Shown here: positions 22,096 to 33,955 of the stretch, piece after piece | How positions within the stretch are numbered: position 1 is the first letter of the stretch | How the letters are laid out: each line of letters starts with the position of its first letter | Assembly (NCBI GenBank): GCA_028583685.1 | Contig: JAMXIF010000042.1 | Location: 21,954,198-22,018,197 of the forward strand | Source: Petaurus breviceps papuanus | Lineage: Eukaryota; Chordata; Mammalia; Diprotodontia; Petauridae | Length of the DNA: 64,000 bases | Direction: 5' to 3' | Program-made: the position numbers and the translations under genes | The notes under the pieces: model-generated | What the model was told of the DNA's origin: nothing | The model's input: the letters and a program-made list of their open reading frames with translations, nothing else | The model's database searches: none

Positions 22096-24085
22096 CATTT
22101 ATTAGCAATTTGGAAATCTAAGAAAAAGTATGAGTTCTCAAATCTCATCAGAATCATCATTATCTTCCTGTACTGATTACTCAGTGTGTACAATCTGTTA
22201 GTCATTGACCCGACTGATGGATAGGGTACATTAACATGGATTCTCTGCCCTTCATTTCCAAGAAGAGCCTACTTTCTAAATTCATCCCAAATGTGAAATC
22301 CACTCATCTAATTTTGGTTACCATGTTTGGAAATTAGACTGTCTGAGCTTCTTAAGTAACATTCCTTTCAAAGCAATTATTTGCATTATCCTGTAATGTT
22401 AACTCCATTTTAAGTAGTAACTAAATTGACATTTAAATATTTGGTCAGAAAGGGAGATTGGCATACTTTGCCAATGAACATTTTCTTCAACTGCTATGTA
22501 TTTCCTTGGAATCGAGTTTGATACAATTGAACAGTTTTCAATATCTCTGTCCTTATAACAAATCTCTTTCTACAATTTCAGTGATAGGTTTTTGTACTTA
22601 TTAAAATTGAAAAGCTTTAAAATTTTAACTTGATTTGGGAAGCAGTACCTATTTTTAGTCTTAGAAACAAATAAATTGGAAAAGGAGGAGCAGTTATGAT
22701 TAGAGTAGTACTTTCAGAAATTGACAAAATTTCCACTTTTATGGATCTCATGTTCCCAAAAATAACATAGACAAGCTTCCTTTTCTATGTAATGGATTGC
22801 GATAAAATTGGAAGTCAGTAAAAGAACACTTTCAAAACCACTCTAAAGTGGAAATAGTACCTACCATAAACTTTTATTTTAATCCATTCTTTGTTGGTCT
22901 ATGAATTAAAAGCTTTTCTGGGGTCATGGGGTCCAAATCCCTACAGTCTAGACTGGGACGTATGTACTCAGAATTTAAACTCTCTTTGTAGTCTTATCCA
23001 TGGGAATAAACGAATCTTTTAAAAATCCATAATAATGCAAGGAAATAAATAGAATTCATTTCCTGGGCCCCTCCAACCTATTTCATTTGAATCTCAAATC
23101 TGAAGGTAATCATAATAGATCATATTTATCCTATGACTTTATGATATAACTTTAAAATTCATAAAGTATGTTTAAAACAACAGCTTTAAAAATTAAGGCA
23201 TGGAGATGTTATTGTTTCTATTTTGCAGAGTGTTTATGTAACTGATCCAAAATCCTTTCATAATTACTTCAATACCTTATTGTTTAATGGCAATCTGATA
23301 CAGGTGTAGACCTTGTCCCTTGATCCACTGATACAACCTCTCCATGTGGTGAAGAGCTTGTTTATGGAAGAATGCCAATCACTTGTAAAGTGCTTCAGAT
23401 ATACTGCAGGGCATGTGTAGCCATTTGGTAATCAACTCTTATCTACTAACTCGATGGTTAAAAGAGGCCTTGTTTTTTATTTGAGGGGTAGCTACTAATG
23501 TGTATTCATCCCTGAGCTGTGCCCACAAGATGAATACACAATCTCATTCCAGGATCATAATGATAGAGCTACAGACTCAACCCTGGTAACTTCTCTGTGG
23601 ACTCTATCTGCAAACTTAGGCTAGGAAAATGAGCCACTGTGGTTTCTCCTTGAATTTCCAGTCACTACTAAGTTGGGTGCTCTTTCCCATTCTTAGTGGA
23701 GTAACTGTGGAAGAGACCCTTGACTATGCTATGTTCTCTCACCTCATCATCTTTTCCAATCTTCACCAGAGAAAGCAATTCGGACGTAATTGCAACACTC
23801 TAAGCAGGAGATGATAAAGACTTTAATAAGGGTGTTTGATTTGTTAGTAGAGAAACTGGGAAAGATGTAAGAAATGTGGAGGAAGTAAACAGACAAGAGT
23901 TAGAAGTTGTTTTAATATGGAGGGGGAATGAGTGGGAGTTTATATTTGAGGATGGTTTCTAGTTTGCCATCCTGCGGCAGGTGCCTTCATCATAAACAGA
24001 GAAGTTAAGGGTAAGAGTGGGCTTATGGGAGAAAGAATTAACTTTGTTTTGGACATATTGACTTTGAGTACTATGACATATCTAG
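22096..24085. other. Mostly unassigned AT-rich sequence
   Basis: Two kilobases with no confident call. A weak SINE-like stretch near 23110-23240 (antisense, ttctattttgcagag) could be a very old CORE-SINE. Confidence 0.3.
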
Positions 24086-24089
24086 GTAA

Positions 24090-24185
24090 AGCTGTATAGC
24101 AGACAATTTGAGGCAGGATTTAAATTCAGGTCTTCCTATTTCCAACTCCAACATTCTATCAACTATACCACTGATTCTTGTAGTG
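24090..24185 (-). mobile_element. SINE head fragment
   Basis: Antisense B box (gatttaaattcaggtcttcc) and A-box side (caactataccactgattc). Confidence 0.55.
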
Positions 24186-24764
24186 TGAATTCACAGATAA
24201 AAGATGTGGAAATTTGTCTATGAAATCAGAAAGTTCCTAAACATGTGAGATATTCCTGCAATCTAAGGAAGACAAGGAGGTAGCTCATGGTCAAAATGAC
24301 CTAACAACAGTGAGCACAACTTCTAATTGTCATTCTAATGGTCCCTTACAATTTCCAGTATGACAGGACAGACTTGGTATGATTCGGTAGAGTGTATTTT
24401 GCATTTGGGAAGACATTCAATTTTATACTGAAAATCATTGTGAAATAGGACCCACTTTATGTTTAACTGTTAGAATTACATCAGGTGATTGATATGGCAA
24501 AAATAAAATGGACTTTACTTATCAGCAAATATTTATACTAAACTAATTTAATTTAAAGAATCTCTGATATCAATCTCACACAATCTCACAAAACATTAAT
24601 TCAGGTAAGTCCAGAAGGAAATTCTAGGTTATAGCATTCAACCTTATCTTTAGAATTGATCTTATAAAGTAAAACAAAAACTTGAAATTAATAATTATAA
24701 TTGATTAAACATGAATCCTGAATTCCTATCCTTATCTCTCATGAGGACATAGAAATGAATCATA

Positions 24765-25460
24765 GAATAATAGAATGCCAGAGTTGGAAAGGACCTTAGA
24801 ATTTTACCATCAATCAATTCTATTCTAGAAAATGTCTCCTCCAAACTCATCTAGACTCCGTTTAGAAATGTCTAGTAAGGGAGGGAGAACTTATTACTTT
24901 TCTAGACAGCCCATTTTCTTTCCTTTATTTTTTGGGGGGAGGGGTCTGTGGGGCTAATTTGTGTGGTTAGAAAGAATTATTTCCTTACATTAATCCTCAC
25001 ATTTGTCTTCCTTTTCACTTATTCTGCCCCTTTCTCCAACTTCTGCCCTCTGGGGCTTAACAGAATAATTTGAATTCATCTTTTACATGACAGACCTTCA
25101 AATATTAAAAAAAACAAGCCATCATATCACTGTCCTTTATTTTCCAACTACCCCCTAACCCCCATGCCTACCCTAATTTGGTATTTTTTTCTATGTTAAA
25201 TATTTCAGGATCCTTCAGTGGATGTTTGCATGCTTTATCTTTCATGCTTTCAACAGCCAGATCCCCCTCTCCTTGATGCATTCCATATTATCAATATCCT
25301 TCCAAAATTATGGTGTCCTGAACTAAATCCATTCCTCCAGATGTTGTGTGACTCAGTCAGAAGGACAGCAGCTTATCACATCCTTTAGTCTGGACTCTAT
25401 GTCTAAGACCATGTTAGCTTTTTGACCACCCATATTGACTCCATTTGAGCTAGAAACAGT
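24765..25460 (-). mobile_element. CR1/L3-like LINE 3' part
   Basis: Begins with agagttggaaaggacctta and aaaatgtctcctccaaactcatctagactc-type sequence (antisense of the C-terminal ORF2 and 3'UTR), followed by gagggagaacttattact and agacagcccatttt; the more distal part resembles CR1 antisense (ggtgtcctgaactaaatcc, ccatgttagctttttgac). The same family is present in sense at 31530-32985 and 60250-61505. Highly degraded. Confidence 0.65.
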
Positions 25461-25611
25461 GTAAAATATCTGGCTTTTCAAAGGCTATTCTAGTGGAGTA
25501 CATGCTGAGGTATATTTTACTAGTTCATGTAGACTTGAAGTAGAGGCCTGGTGATGAATTTCACCAGGTTGTCAAAGGAGCTTCCTATTTATTTAGACAG
25601 ATTCATTATTA

Positions 25612-25885
25612 CCTAGAGGCAGTTAGGTGTTACAGTGGCTAGTGTGTTGGGCCTGGAGTCAGGAAGAACTGAATTCAGATTTGGCTTCATACACTTACTA
25701 GTTGTGTGACCCTGGGCAAGTCACTTAATGACTGTCTACCTCAGTCTTCTCAACTGTAAAATGGGAACAGTAAGAACCTCTACCTTACAGGGATCTTGTG
25801 AAGATCATATGAGATAATATTTGTTAAGTGCTTAGTTCAGCACCTGGCCCATAATGGGTACTTAATAAAAGCTTGTTTCCTTTGG
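25612..25885 (+). mobile_element. CORE/MIR-type SINE, full length
   Basis: Head gaggcagttaggtgttacag, gaactgaattcagatttgg, gtgtgaccctgggcaagtc, CORE region with caactgtaaaatgggaac, and 3' end cagcacctggcccataatg with cttaataaaagc. All parts are present in order. Confidence 0.88.
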
Positions 25886-25999
25886 TCCCTACCTATAGGC
25901 TGGCCACCAGATAATGATTTACTTTGTCCATAGCCAAAGAGATCTACTAGGGTATAGAGGGGCTACATTCTGCACTGATAAAAAGTGTATCAGCAAAGT

Positions 26000-26240
26000 G
26001 AAAGTGGAGAGATAGTGCTTGTCTTGAAGTCAGGAAAACATGGGTTTGAATCCAGTCTTATTGACTATCTGACCACGAGCAAGTCAGTTGTGATCACTAT
26101 GCCCAAGTTCCTTCATCTCAAATAGGACAATAACTCCTGTAGTAACTCTCCCCAAAAGTGTTGTGGTGAGCATCAAAATTAAAATACAATAATTGAAAGT
26201 GTTTGTGAAATTTGAGATGCTGTAGCTATATAAGCCATTT
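26000..26240 (+). mobile_element. CORE/MIR-type SINE, diverged
   Basis: Head gagatagtgcttgtcttgaag, B box gggtttgaatccagtc, then cttcatctcaaataggac and a faded 3' end. Confidence 0.65.
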
Positions 26241-26314
26241 TTATCACCTTTGAAATCCTAGAGCTTTGACTATTATTGATTAGATAGAATCTCTCATTTT
26301 GAGTTAGTTTACTA

Positions 26315-26365
26315 GTTATATATATATATACACACACAGATATATATATGTACATATATATATGT
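26315..26365. repeat. (TA)n/(CA)n simple repeat
   Basis: Alternating TA and CA dinucleotides. Confidence 0.8.
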
Positions 26366-27030
26366 CTTCATCTTCAACGGGAATTATAGAAAAAAGTTCA
26401 TAGTACATTGAAGAAAAATGTCATAATGAAATGGTCATAGTAGTAGAGATGAGAGAAGGGGAAAGAGAGATATTTCTAGGAAAAAGGGCAGTTGTTCAAG
26501 TTTGAAAAGAATGACTTAAGTGTGTTGTAAAATATCCATCTGTCTCAGGCCAATTTACATATCCAGATGATTTTTTACAGTCTAAAAAACAATGAATTTT
26601 AAAACTCAATGCACTTCAATACTGTTTATTGAGCACTTATTACCTGCCCTGTAAAAGAAGTATATGTGTTTCCTGTCTTTTACTTTACTTATTTATTTTC
26701 TTATTTTTTAATTTTATTTATTTGAAGAAAAGAAGGCATGAGGAAGGATATGATAGTTATTCTTGAAAACTTGAAAGCTTTTCATTTTCCAATTATTCTG
26801 TTTGATCTCTCAGAGAACTGAATAAGGACTAATGTGTGGAAGTTTTAAGAACAAAGATTTCAGTGTAATATAAGGAAGGGATTCCTAATAATAAACATAT
26901 TTGATACTGGTAATTAGAATGGGCAATGATGAGACAAAACTATAATTCTAAGTAGACAATATGATGGTACAATTAGGGAATCCTAGTGAATCAATAAAAA
27001 AAAAACACTAGCTGAAACAAGTAACAACTT
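26366..27030. other. Mostly unassigned
   Basis: A short L2/MIR-like 3' end may lie at 26615-26655 (antisense tttattgagcacttattacc). Nothing else is recognised. Confidence 0.35.
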
Positions 27031-27154
27031 GAGCAAAGTTGCAGGATATAAAAGTAAACCTACATAAATCAGCATTTCTATATATTTACCAAAAAAATCC
27101 AGTAGGAAGAGAAAGAAAAATAAATTCCATTTAAAATACTACAGGCAATATACA

Positions 27155-27405
27155 GACAATTTTACATTTATACAAATTTACATCACCCAATCTCAAATCC
27201 TTTGAGGGTGGGGGTGGGTGTAGAACATGGGAGTGGGGTTGGGATGGCAGGATACAGTGCCAGTCTAGCCTTCAGCTCCTGACAGGCAGTCAGGCAGCAG
27301 CAATGGTACAGCCCTTCATCAGGGGTCCAGGCACTGAAGGAGGGTGAGGTCTGCAGAATAGTCCAATTACATTAAGTGACAATTGACTATAAAAGGGAAG
27401 TCTTG
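27155..27405 (-). pseudogene. Insert in L1, possibly an mRNA 3'UTR fragment
   Basis: About 250 bases, clearly richer in GC, that are absent from the L1 sequence on both sides. On the minus strand it runs from a C-rich stretch (cccccaccctcaaaggattt) to gtaaatttgtataaatgta, which looks like the end of a messenger RNA. I see no clear target-site duplication or poly(A). The parent gene is not recognised. Confidence 0.3.
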
Positions 27406-27584
27406 CTGTGCAGGAACTATATGAATATACTTACAAAACACTTTTCATACAGATAAAGTTAGATATAAGCAGCTGGAGAAATATTAATTGCTCCTAGGTA
27501 GGCTGAGCCAATGTAATAAAAATTACAATTCTGCTTAAGTTAATTTACACATTCAGTGCCGTACCAATCAAATAACCAAAAGTT

Positions 27585-27838
27585 ATTTTATTTGTTGTTG
27601 TTCAAAGTCCCATCCTTCGTGACTCCATTCAGGGTTTTCTTGGCAAGGACACTGGAGTGGTTTGCCATTTCTTTCTCCAACCCATTTTACAAATGAGCAA
27701 CTAAGGTAAGCAGGGTTAAGTGACTTGCCCAGGATATTATAAGTAAGTAGGTGTCTGAGGCCACAATTGAACTCAGGAAGATAAGTCTTTCTGACTCCAG
27801 GGCTGGCACTCTATCCATTGTGCCACCTAGCTGCCTCC
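27585..27838 (-). mobile_element. tRNA-headed SINE with RTE tail, nested in L1
   Basis: Antisense: RTE tail first (gttgttcaaagtcccatcc, tgactccattcagggttttc), then aaatgagcaactaagg, gacttgcccaggatattat, the B box (ttgaactcaggaag) and the head (tccattgtgccacctagctg). Confidence 0.88.
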
Positions 27839-28259
27839 AGGCATAGCACTATCAGATCTCAAACTGCATTATGAAGTTTTAATCATCAAAAAAATCTGGA
27901 CCTGGCTAAGGAGAGTGGTGAATCAGTGGAATGGATTAGGTGCAAAATACATAGTAGTAAATGACCAACAGTAAACTAGTGTTTGGTACACCCTTTGGGA
28001 CCAGAAGTCACTACTTGACAAAAATTTCTGGGAAAACTGGAAAGCAGTTTGACAGAAACTAGGTATATATAGATCAACATCTCACAATATGTACCAAGAT
28101 AATGTCAAAATGGGTACATGAATTAGACATAAAGGGTGATATCATAATCATATTAGGGGAGCATGAAAAATGTTGCCTATCAGATCTATGGATAAGGGAA
28201 GCATTAGTGACCAATCAAGAAATAGAGAGGATATGGGATGTAAAATATATAATTCTGAT

Positions 28260-28535
28260 TACATTAAAAGCTTTTATATATTATATATTACTAAATATGT
28301 ATTATATATTATTATATATTGTTAAATATACAATATATTCACATATTGTGTATTTATAATAGAGATATAATAATATAACATAAAACATTACATAAAATAT
28401 AATATAAATAATAAAATATATTTTATACATTATATTATATATAAATAATAAAATATATTTATATATTATGTATAAATAATAAAATATATTTATATATTAT
28501 ATATATAATACTAAGTATATATATTACTAAAAAGG
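28260..28535 (+). repeat. AT-rich minisatellite in L1
   Basis: TA-rich tract that includes at least three tandem units of about 32 bases with the core aaataataaaatatattt (near 28404-28500). It replaces L1 coding sequence between lysine-alanine-rich code at 28255 and the tail of ORF2 at 28540. Confidence 0.75.
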
Positions 28536-29035
28536 TTTTATATAAACAAAACCAAAACAGCCAAGATTAGAAGGAAAACAGGAACCCGAGGGGAAAAAAT
28601 TACAGTAAGTTTCTCTGATAAAGGCTTTATTTCTTAGATATGTAGAGGACTGAGTCAAATTTATAAGACTATGACTCAATCCCCAACTGATAAATGGTCA
28701 AAGGATATGAACAGGCAGTTTTCAGAAGAAGAAATCAGAGCTATTTATACTCATATGAAAAAAAAATGCTCTAATCACTATTTATTAGAGAAACACAAAT
28801 TAAAACAGCTCTGAGATACCACTTCAAACTCATCAGATTGCCTAACATGACTGAAATGAAAAATGACAAATGTTGGAGGGGATGTGGAAAAATCAGGGCA
28901 CATTAGTTGTAAACTGATCTAACCATTCTGGAGATGGAACTATGCCAAAAAAGCTATAATACTGTTCATACCCTTTTGACCCAGCAATACCTCTACTAGG
29001 TTTGTATCCCAAAAAGAAAAAAAATAATATAAAGT

Positions 29036-29530
29036 TGGGGGGGGGGTGTAGAACAAGCAGATAGGGCAGTGTCAGAAACTTAGCATGTATTTAATAAATT
29101 CTTTCCAAATTGAAATAAGTTGAATTAAAGGATACATAAGATTGATGTTCAATATAGATATCAAGGGAAACTTATGTTATTTGATGTGTCTTGAGCTTAT
29201 CACTTTCTCCTGAAAGGCAGAGCTTCCGACTTTTATCCTCTTAGTTCCCCAGTCTCATGACCTTATAATTTACTTACTCCAAGTGAACTCTGAGGCCTCT
29301 TGATTTTTCTATGAACGTTTCTATCATTTCTTTCCTTACTTTTTCCATAGTTACCAAACTCTTCCAAATTCTTACGTCTAGTTTTTCTTCTCAACACCAG
29401 GCATCCTTCATACATTGGCTCTCAGAGTTTTCTTCAAGAACCATTTTCATTGGATTTCTGTACTAATGACTTACAGTGATTGCCCATCGTGTATTATTGT
29501 ACCAAAACTATAGCATGTTATATAGTGAGG
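29036..29530. other. No recognised feature
   Basis: Begins with a G10-like run (29037-29047); the rest is unassigned. Confidence 0.35.
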
Positions 29531-29534
29531 AGAG

Positions 29535-29718
29535 AGCACAGTGTAGTGGGACAAACACTAGCTCAGAGGCTAGCTAGAATACCAGTTTGGCTCAAATCCA
29601 CATCCCAGTTCAGCCTCTGCCATTTGTCTGATCTTGGGCAAATCACCTTTGTCTAGTCCTCAGTTTCCTCATCTATGAAAAGATGGAATTTTCCAGGATA
29701 TTCTCTGATGTTCTTTTG

Positions 29719-29722
<4 letters not shown>
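29535..29722 (+). mobile_element. MIR-type SINE
   Basis: Head gagcacagtgtagtggga, then tctgatcttgggcaaatcac and ctcagtttcctcatctatg, ending at a microsatellite. Confidence 0.75.

Positions 29723-29778
<56 letters not shown>
29723..29778 (+). repeat. (ATC)n microsatellite
   Basis: About 18 uninterrupted ATC units; translated it gives a poly-serine run with no coding meaning. Confidence 0.95.
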
Positions 29779-29779
<1 letters not shown>

Positions 29780-30250
29780 ACAATACTAAGGTTTTCCAAA
29801 GACTTTACATCTCATTTGATTCTCACAATAACTCTATGAGGAAAGAACCACAAATATTATTATTCATATTTTACAGATGAGAGAGACTATATGGTGTAGA
29901 AGACAGAGAACTGGTCTCAAATAAAGGCAGACTTGGTTTCAACTCCTGTGTCTTCCACAAACTAGAAATTAGCCCTTGGGAAAATTTCTTAACTTCCTTG
30001 TATTCTGTGCAAATATCAAGAATGTAAACTGCAGAGATACCAATCTGTATTCATAGAGGGAATTTTCTAATCTGGGAGTTCCTTATACCAATGAAGTGAA
30101 AATCATTATTCTCATTTTACAAATGGGAAAATAGAGGGTTACAGTGATTAAATGATTTGTCCAAGGCCATATCACTAGTAAACATCAGAGACAGCATTTG
30201 AACCCAGGTTTCTCCTAAATCTACTCAGTCCAGCAGACATTGCTTTAAAT
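29780..30250 (-). mobile_element. CORE/MIR-type SINE split by a nested SINE
   Basis: Left part 29780-29884 (antisense CORE end: tttgattctcacaataactc, attttacagatga) and right part 30104-30250 (gggaaaatagagggttacag, tttgtccaaggccatatc, catttgaacccaggtttc). The duplicated target (ttattc.tattttaca.atg.ga) flanks the insert at 29885-30103. Confidence 0.75.
29885..30103 (+). mobile_element. tRNA-headed SINE nested in older SINE
   Basis: Head tatatggtgtagaagacag; body with aatgtaaactgcagagatac; tail gggagttccttataccaatg. Same family as 13445-13670. Inserted in a MIR-type SINE with a ~20-bp target duplication. Confidence 0.75.
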
Positions 30251-30364
30251 TGTTTTTTCTTCCATAAAGTCCTAGAATTCTTAGGATTTGTGGTTATTTC
30301 ACTAGTATAATTTTTAAATTATTTAACTTCACACACTTTCTAGTTGAGGCAAAATAATTTGGTT

Positions 30365-30735
30365 GAGAAGTTTCTTTCTCTCTATCTGGGATGCTCTTCC
30401 CTTCCCCTCTATTCCTTTCTTTCACCTCCTTTAAAAATGGCTTAAAACATGTCTCTTCTAAAGAACATTTCTATAATGGATCTTCTCTGGTTTAAAAAAA
30501 TTCTTTTTTTGTATACCTAGGGCATCTGCACTCAATTTGTAAATTAGTTTGCACTTTTTCAATCTAAAAATATGCTTCATTTATTTCATGTGTGTGTTCT
30601 GTCTTCCCCACAACATTGGAGGTTCCTTGAAGTTTGGGATGAAGCTGTCTTGTTTTGGGTTCCTCCTTGTATTGCTTAAGAGATTAACTGTCTTTTAGGC
30701 ATTCAAAAAATGTCCTTGAGTGCCTTCTATTTATA
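30365..30735 (+). mobile_element. L2-type LINE 3' end
   Basis: Sense order gggatgctcttcccttccc, then ggaggttccttgaagtttgg and gtcttgttttgg, ending before aggcattcaaaaaatg. Matches the usual L2 3' sequence in outline. Confidence 0.6.
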
Positions 30736-31525
30736 AAATAATAATAGCTGTCATATGAAATAATAATAGCCTGTAGAGAACTACCATACAGTATCTTGTT
30801 TGATTTTCATAACAGCGCTTTGACCAATAACCCTTGTAGACAGATTATATATTAATAGTACCAAGTTATAAGATATACTGTTTGTGCCCCATTGCTCAGG
30901 GATTGCCAAAGTCTGGATTTCTCTGACTAAACCATTGTTTCCCTTTGTAGCTTTTCCCCTCACTTGAAGTTATTCAGGAAAATCTCTAAAAATGAAGCCA
31001 GGTATAGGTTGCATCCAGGTTCTCACAAATGTGCTCCCCTACTCCTGTATAGGCCCTTAATGTACAATTTGGGTATTGGTTAAAGAAGAGACTTTATTTC
31101 ACCAATTTAAATAGGAGATTAATAAATGCTTGATGCCTGACTTACCATTCACAAAACAAAACCAAAACAAAACATATAAACAAAAGTACACTTAAGACTC
31201 AAAGGATTGACAGTCATCCATGAACAAATATAGAAACATATTACTTAATGACCCATTAAATTGTCCCTAGATGATTAAGATGCTTTTTAGTTGATTGAAC
31301 AGTTACTCCCCATTCCCATAAGAATTTCCCTATCTGAGAAACTCACAAGGTCTAGCTCTGTAGTCCATCCCCCCTCCTCCCATCATATGTTTCCATTGTT
31401 CTAGCTGTGGAAGAGGGGAGTTGTTGCAGTGCTGGTAGATATGAATTCTGAGTAATCAGAAATATTTGAATTATTGTGGAAAATTGGAAGATCATACAAA
31501 TTTGGGGAAAATTTTCACAAAAGGA
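30736..31525. other. No recognised feature
   Basis: Unassigned. A pyrimidine-rich stretch lies near 31365-31385. Confidence 0.35.
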
Positions 31526-31529
31526 AAGA

Positions 31530-32985
31530 GAAAAGAGTCTGAAAACTATACGATGATTAGCTTGACTTCAATTAAGGGAAAATTCATCCAAAAACAATTA
31601 AAGAGATGATTATGGGACATGGAAAGAGGGAAGCCATGATTACAAAGAGCCAGCTTGGTTTCTTTAATAACACATTGTGCCAGACTATCTTCATTCTCTT
31701 TTTTGACAGAATTACTAAGCTAGTATATGAGAAGAACTGGTAAATATTGTTTTATCTAGATTTTAGCAAAAAAATTTGTAGAAAAGTTCACATAGTATTC
31801 TTGTGGGAAAGATGGAAATATGTAGACTAGATGAGAAGACCATCAGCTGGATTTAGACTTGGTAGGATGAACAGTCTCAATGAGAAGTTAAATGTCAGCA
31901 TGGTAGGAGATCTCCTTTGTAGTACTCCAGGTTATTCGTGGTTGGCCCTGTGCTGTTTAACATTTTTCTCAATTGATTGAATAAAGGCTTAATTCAGATG
32001 TTTATCAAATTGAAGAGGACACAAACATGGGAGGGATAGTTAACTCACTGCTTCACAGTCAGTATCCCAAAGAATATTCAGTTTGGAATGGGAATCAGCA
32101 TACTATAGCCTGCGGTCATATCTGTTCCATGACCTGCCTTTGTATTCTGCAAGTTAAGAGTGATTTTTATGTGGTATTTAAAAAAGCAAGAACCATTCTT
32201 AACTCATGGGTTCTGACTATAGTTTACTAGTCTCTGGTCTATAACACTGAGTTGAATCAAAAAAGAAGAAATTCAGTAGGAATAAATATAAAGTCTTATT
32301 CTTGGGTTCAAAAAAGCAACTTTGCAATTATAGGATGGAGGAGGCATGGACAGAAAGTTTGTCTAAAAATAATCTGAGGGTTTTAGTGTAAGTAAGCTCA
32401 ATGTGACTCAGAAGCATAATGAGGAAGCCAGACAAAATAATGCAGTTTTGGGTCATATGAAGAGAAGCTTAACTTCCAGGAATAGAGAGAGGTTAGTCCC
32501 ACTGTATTCAGGCCTCTTCTGACCTCATCTGTATAGTCCTGTGTTCAACCCTGGTTGCCAAAGTTAAAGAAGGGCTTTGAAATGCTGACGACTGTCCAGA
32601 GAAGGGCAACCAAAATTGTGGAAGGCCTTGAATTTATGTCAAATGAATTTCAGTTTAAGGAATTGGCATGTTTAGCTTGGAGAAGAGAAGACTCAAAGGG
32701 AATATGATAGTTTTATTCAAGGACTTTCAAATGGGGAATAGGCTGGAATTATGACATCTATATCAAGTCTAGAAGGTGTAAAGAGGCATATTCATTTTTG
32801 ATTTATGGGAAAAAAAACTTCCTAACAGGTAGAGCTGTGCAGAAGTAGAACAGGTTACTATAGGAGATGGTGGCTTCCCCCTCTATGGGGGTCTTAAAGC
32901 AGAGATCATGTGGCCATGTGTTGATATGTTATAGTAGGGATTCATTTTACGTATGGATTTGACTGGACCACCAATTCTTTGATTT
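31530..32985 (+). mobile_element. CR1/L3-like LINE, reverse transcriptase to 3' end
   Basis: Sense strand encodes ENYTMISLTSIKGKI (cf. NYRPVSLTSIPGKI), KREAMITKSQLGFFNN, FFDRITKLV, YLDFSK, then LALCCLTFF and a region parallel to ADDTKLGGI that is interrupted by a MITE. Beyond it come cttgggttcaaaaaagcaac, gtcccactgtattcaggcc, ccagagaagggcaacc, tagcttggagaagagaag and cttcctaacaggtagagctg, the whole C-terminal part of CR1/L3 ORF2 and its short 3'UTR. Many stops; an old copy. The same family at 60250-61505 covers the second half only. Confidence 0.88.
32079..32249. mobile_element. hAT-type MITE nested in the CR1/L3 LINE
   Basis: 171 bases with imperfect inverted ends: cagtttgg...atcagcatactatag at the left and its inverse ctatagtttactagtct...cactg at the right. 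The inner parts (gcctgcggtcatatctg, aagagtgatttttatg versus aaccattcttaactcatggg) are also mutually inverted. This is the layout of Charlie-like palindromic MITEs whose ends read CAGTG...TCAGCAAACTATGG. An 8-bp target duplication is no longer clear. It interrupts the LINE between ACTC (32060) and its continuation near 32260. Confidence 0.75.
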
Positions 32986-33059
32986 TGTAACTAGATTATC
33001 TATGAGGCTTGTCTACTTTAGGCCTAGAATCCTATTCGTGGGAGAATGAAAATGGGTGA

Positions 33060-33650
33060 AATCACTGGAGCTCATGGTAATGAACACAAACAGTGAGATT
33101 AAAGGAGGAGGAAAGAAAGATGGCTGGACTTAGCCAGTACAATGTGACTATTGTACATCTTGGAGGCGGTATAACTCTAATCAATAATGAAATCTAAGAT
33201 ATGGTTATATTGATACAAATAATTCTTTTCTCTTTTTTGAGGTGATGTAAAGGAAGTTTTGGAGTTGGGATATTGCACAATTAGTTTAACAGAGGGCTCA
33301 TCAATGTAGATATTAAATCCTTGAGTGATAGGTAAAGACATAGATAGAAACAATGTTAACTAAGAAAGTAGGAAGAATGACCTGAAATTTGGAAGTTGAT
33401 AGAAGCAAGGATAGAGGTAAATGGTACAAATGGACAAAATGAGTTTCAAAATAAGGATCATTGAGGGATAGTGGCAGAGGGATTGTCTTGAAGCTGCAAT
33501 AAAAAGCAGAGTATACCCATCCTTCCTCCTGACCCTTTGAGATGGAAAAGGAAGGGCCTTCCATGATGAGAGTTGCAAAGGATGTTAGTGTTCTCAGGGG
33601 AGAACTAGGTTTTGGATGAAGCAAGGAGAGTAAAGTTGGTTAAAGTGTTA
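33060..33650 (-). mobile_element. LINE endonuclease-domain relic (L2/CR1-like)
   Basis: The minus strand contains a decayed GFNIYIDEPS, parallel to the endonuclease motif GDFN-IHVDDPS, followed by code like SFTSP...HILDFIID, parallel to HTLDLII, and further HIV...SSHLSF. These are the metal/substrate-binding signatures of an apurinic-type LINE endonuclease. Heavily mutated. Confidence 0.55.
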
Positions 33651-33784
33651 GAGGATGCAGTGGATTTTTTTTTCTTTTGGAAAGCTAAATACATGTTCCA
33701 AAAGGCACAGTGGAATGGCCCAGGTTGAAATGGCAGCTCAGGCCAAAAAAGGAAAGAAGGAAAGAAAGTAAATAATTAATTGAA

Positions 33785-33955
33785 TCACATCATAGAATGA
33801 TAGATTTAGAGCTGAATTCATTGCATCTAGACCCTTAATTTATAGCTACGGAAACCGAAGCACAGAGAAATTGTAGCTTACTCAGTGTCACAAATCTTGC
33901 AAGCAACCGGTCGCTGGTCTTCCTAACTCATCCCATACTCTGCCCATCAGTAATC
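33785..33955 (-). mobile_element. CORE/MIR-type SINE
   Basis: Antisense: catagaatgatagatttag, ggaaaccgaagcacagag, cactcagtgtcac-like segment, and head cccatactctgcccatc. Confidence 0.65.

Larger units (their letters stand above)
27035..29035 (+). mobile_element. L1 ORF2 3' half, degraded and interrupted
   Basis: The sense strand follows L1 ORF2 downstream of the reverse transcriptase active site: SKVAGYKVN and LHKSAFLYIY at 27035, then tacaaaacacttttcatacag, a SINE, aaactgcattatgaag, MSKWVHELDIKGDIIII near 28102, and finally the cysteine-rich C-terminal region (gatgtggaaaaatcagg, ccattctggagatgg, gacccagcaatacctctac). It carries three internal disturbances: a GC-richer insert (27155-27405), a SINE (27585-27838) and an AT-rich minisatellite (28260-28535). 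No 3'UTR or A-tail follows. Confidence 0.82.

Noticed and set aside
28102-28359. Open frame beginning MSKWVHELD as a gene
   Set aside because: It is a piece of L1 ORF2 running into an AT-rich tract.
29683-29880. Open frame with a run of serines
   Set aside because: Produced by the ATC microsatellite between two SINEs; no start context or domain.
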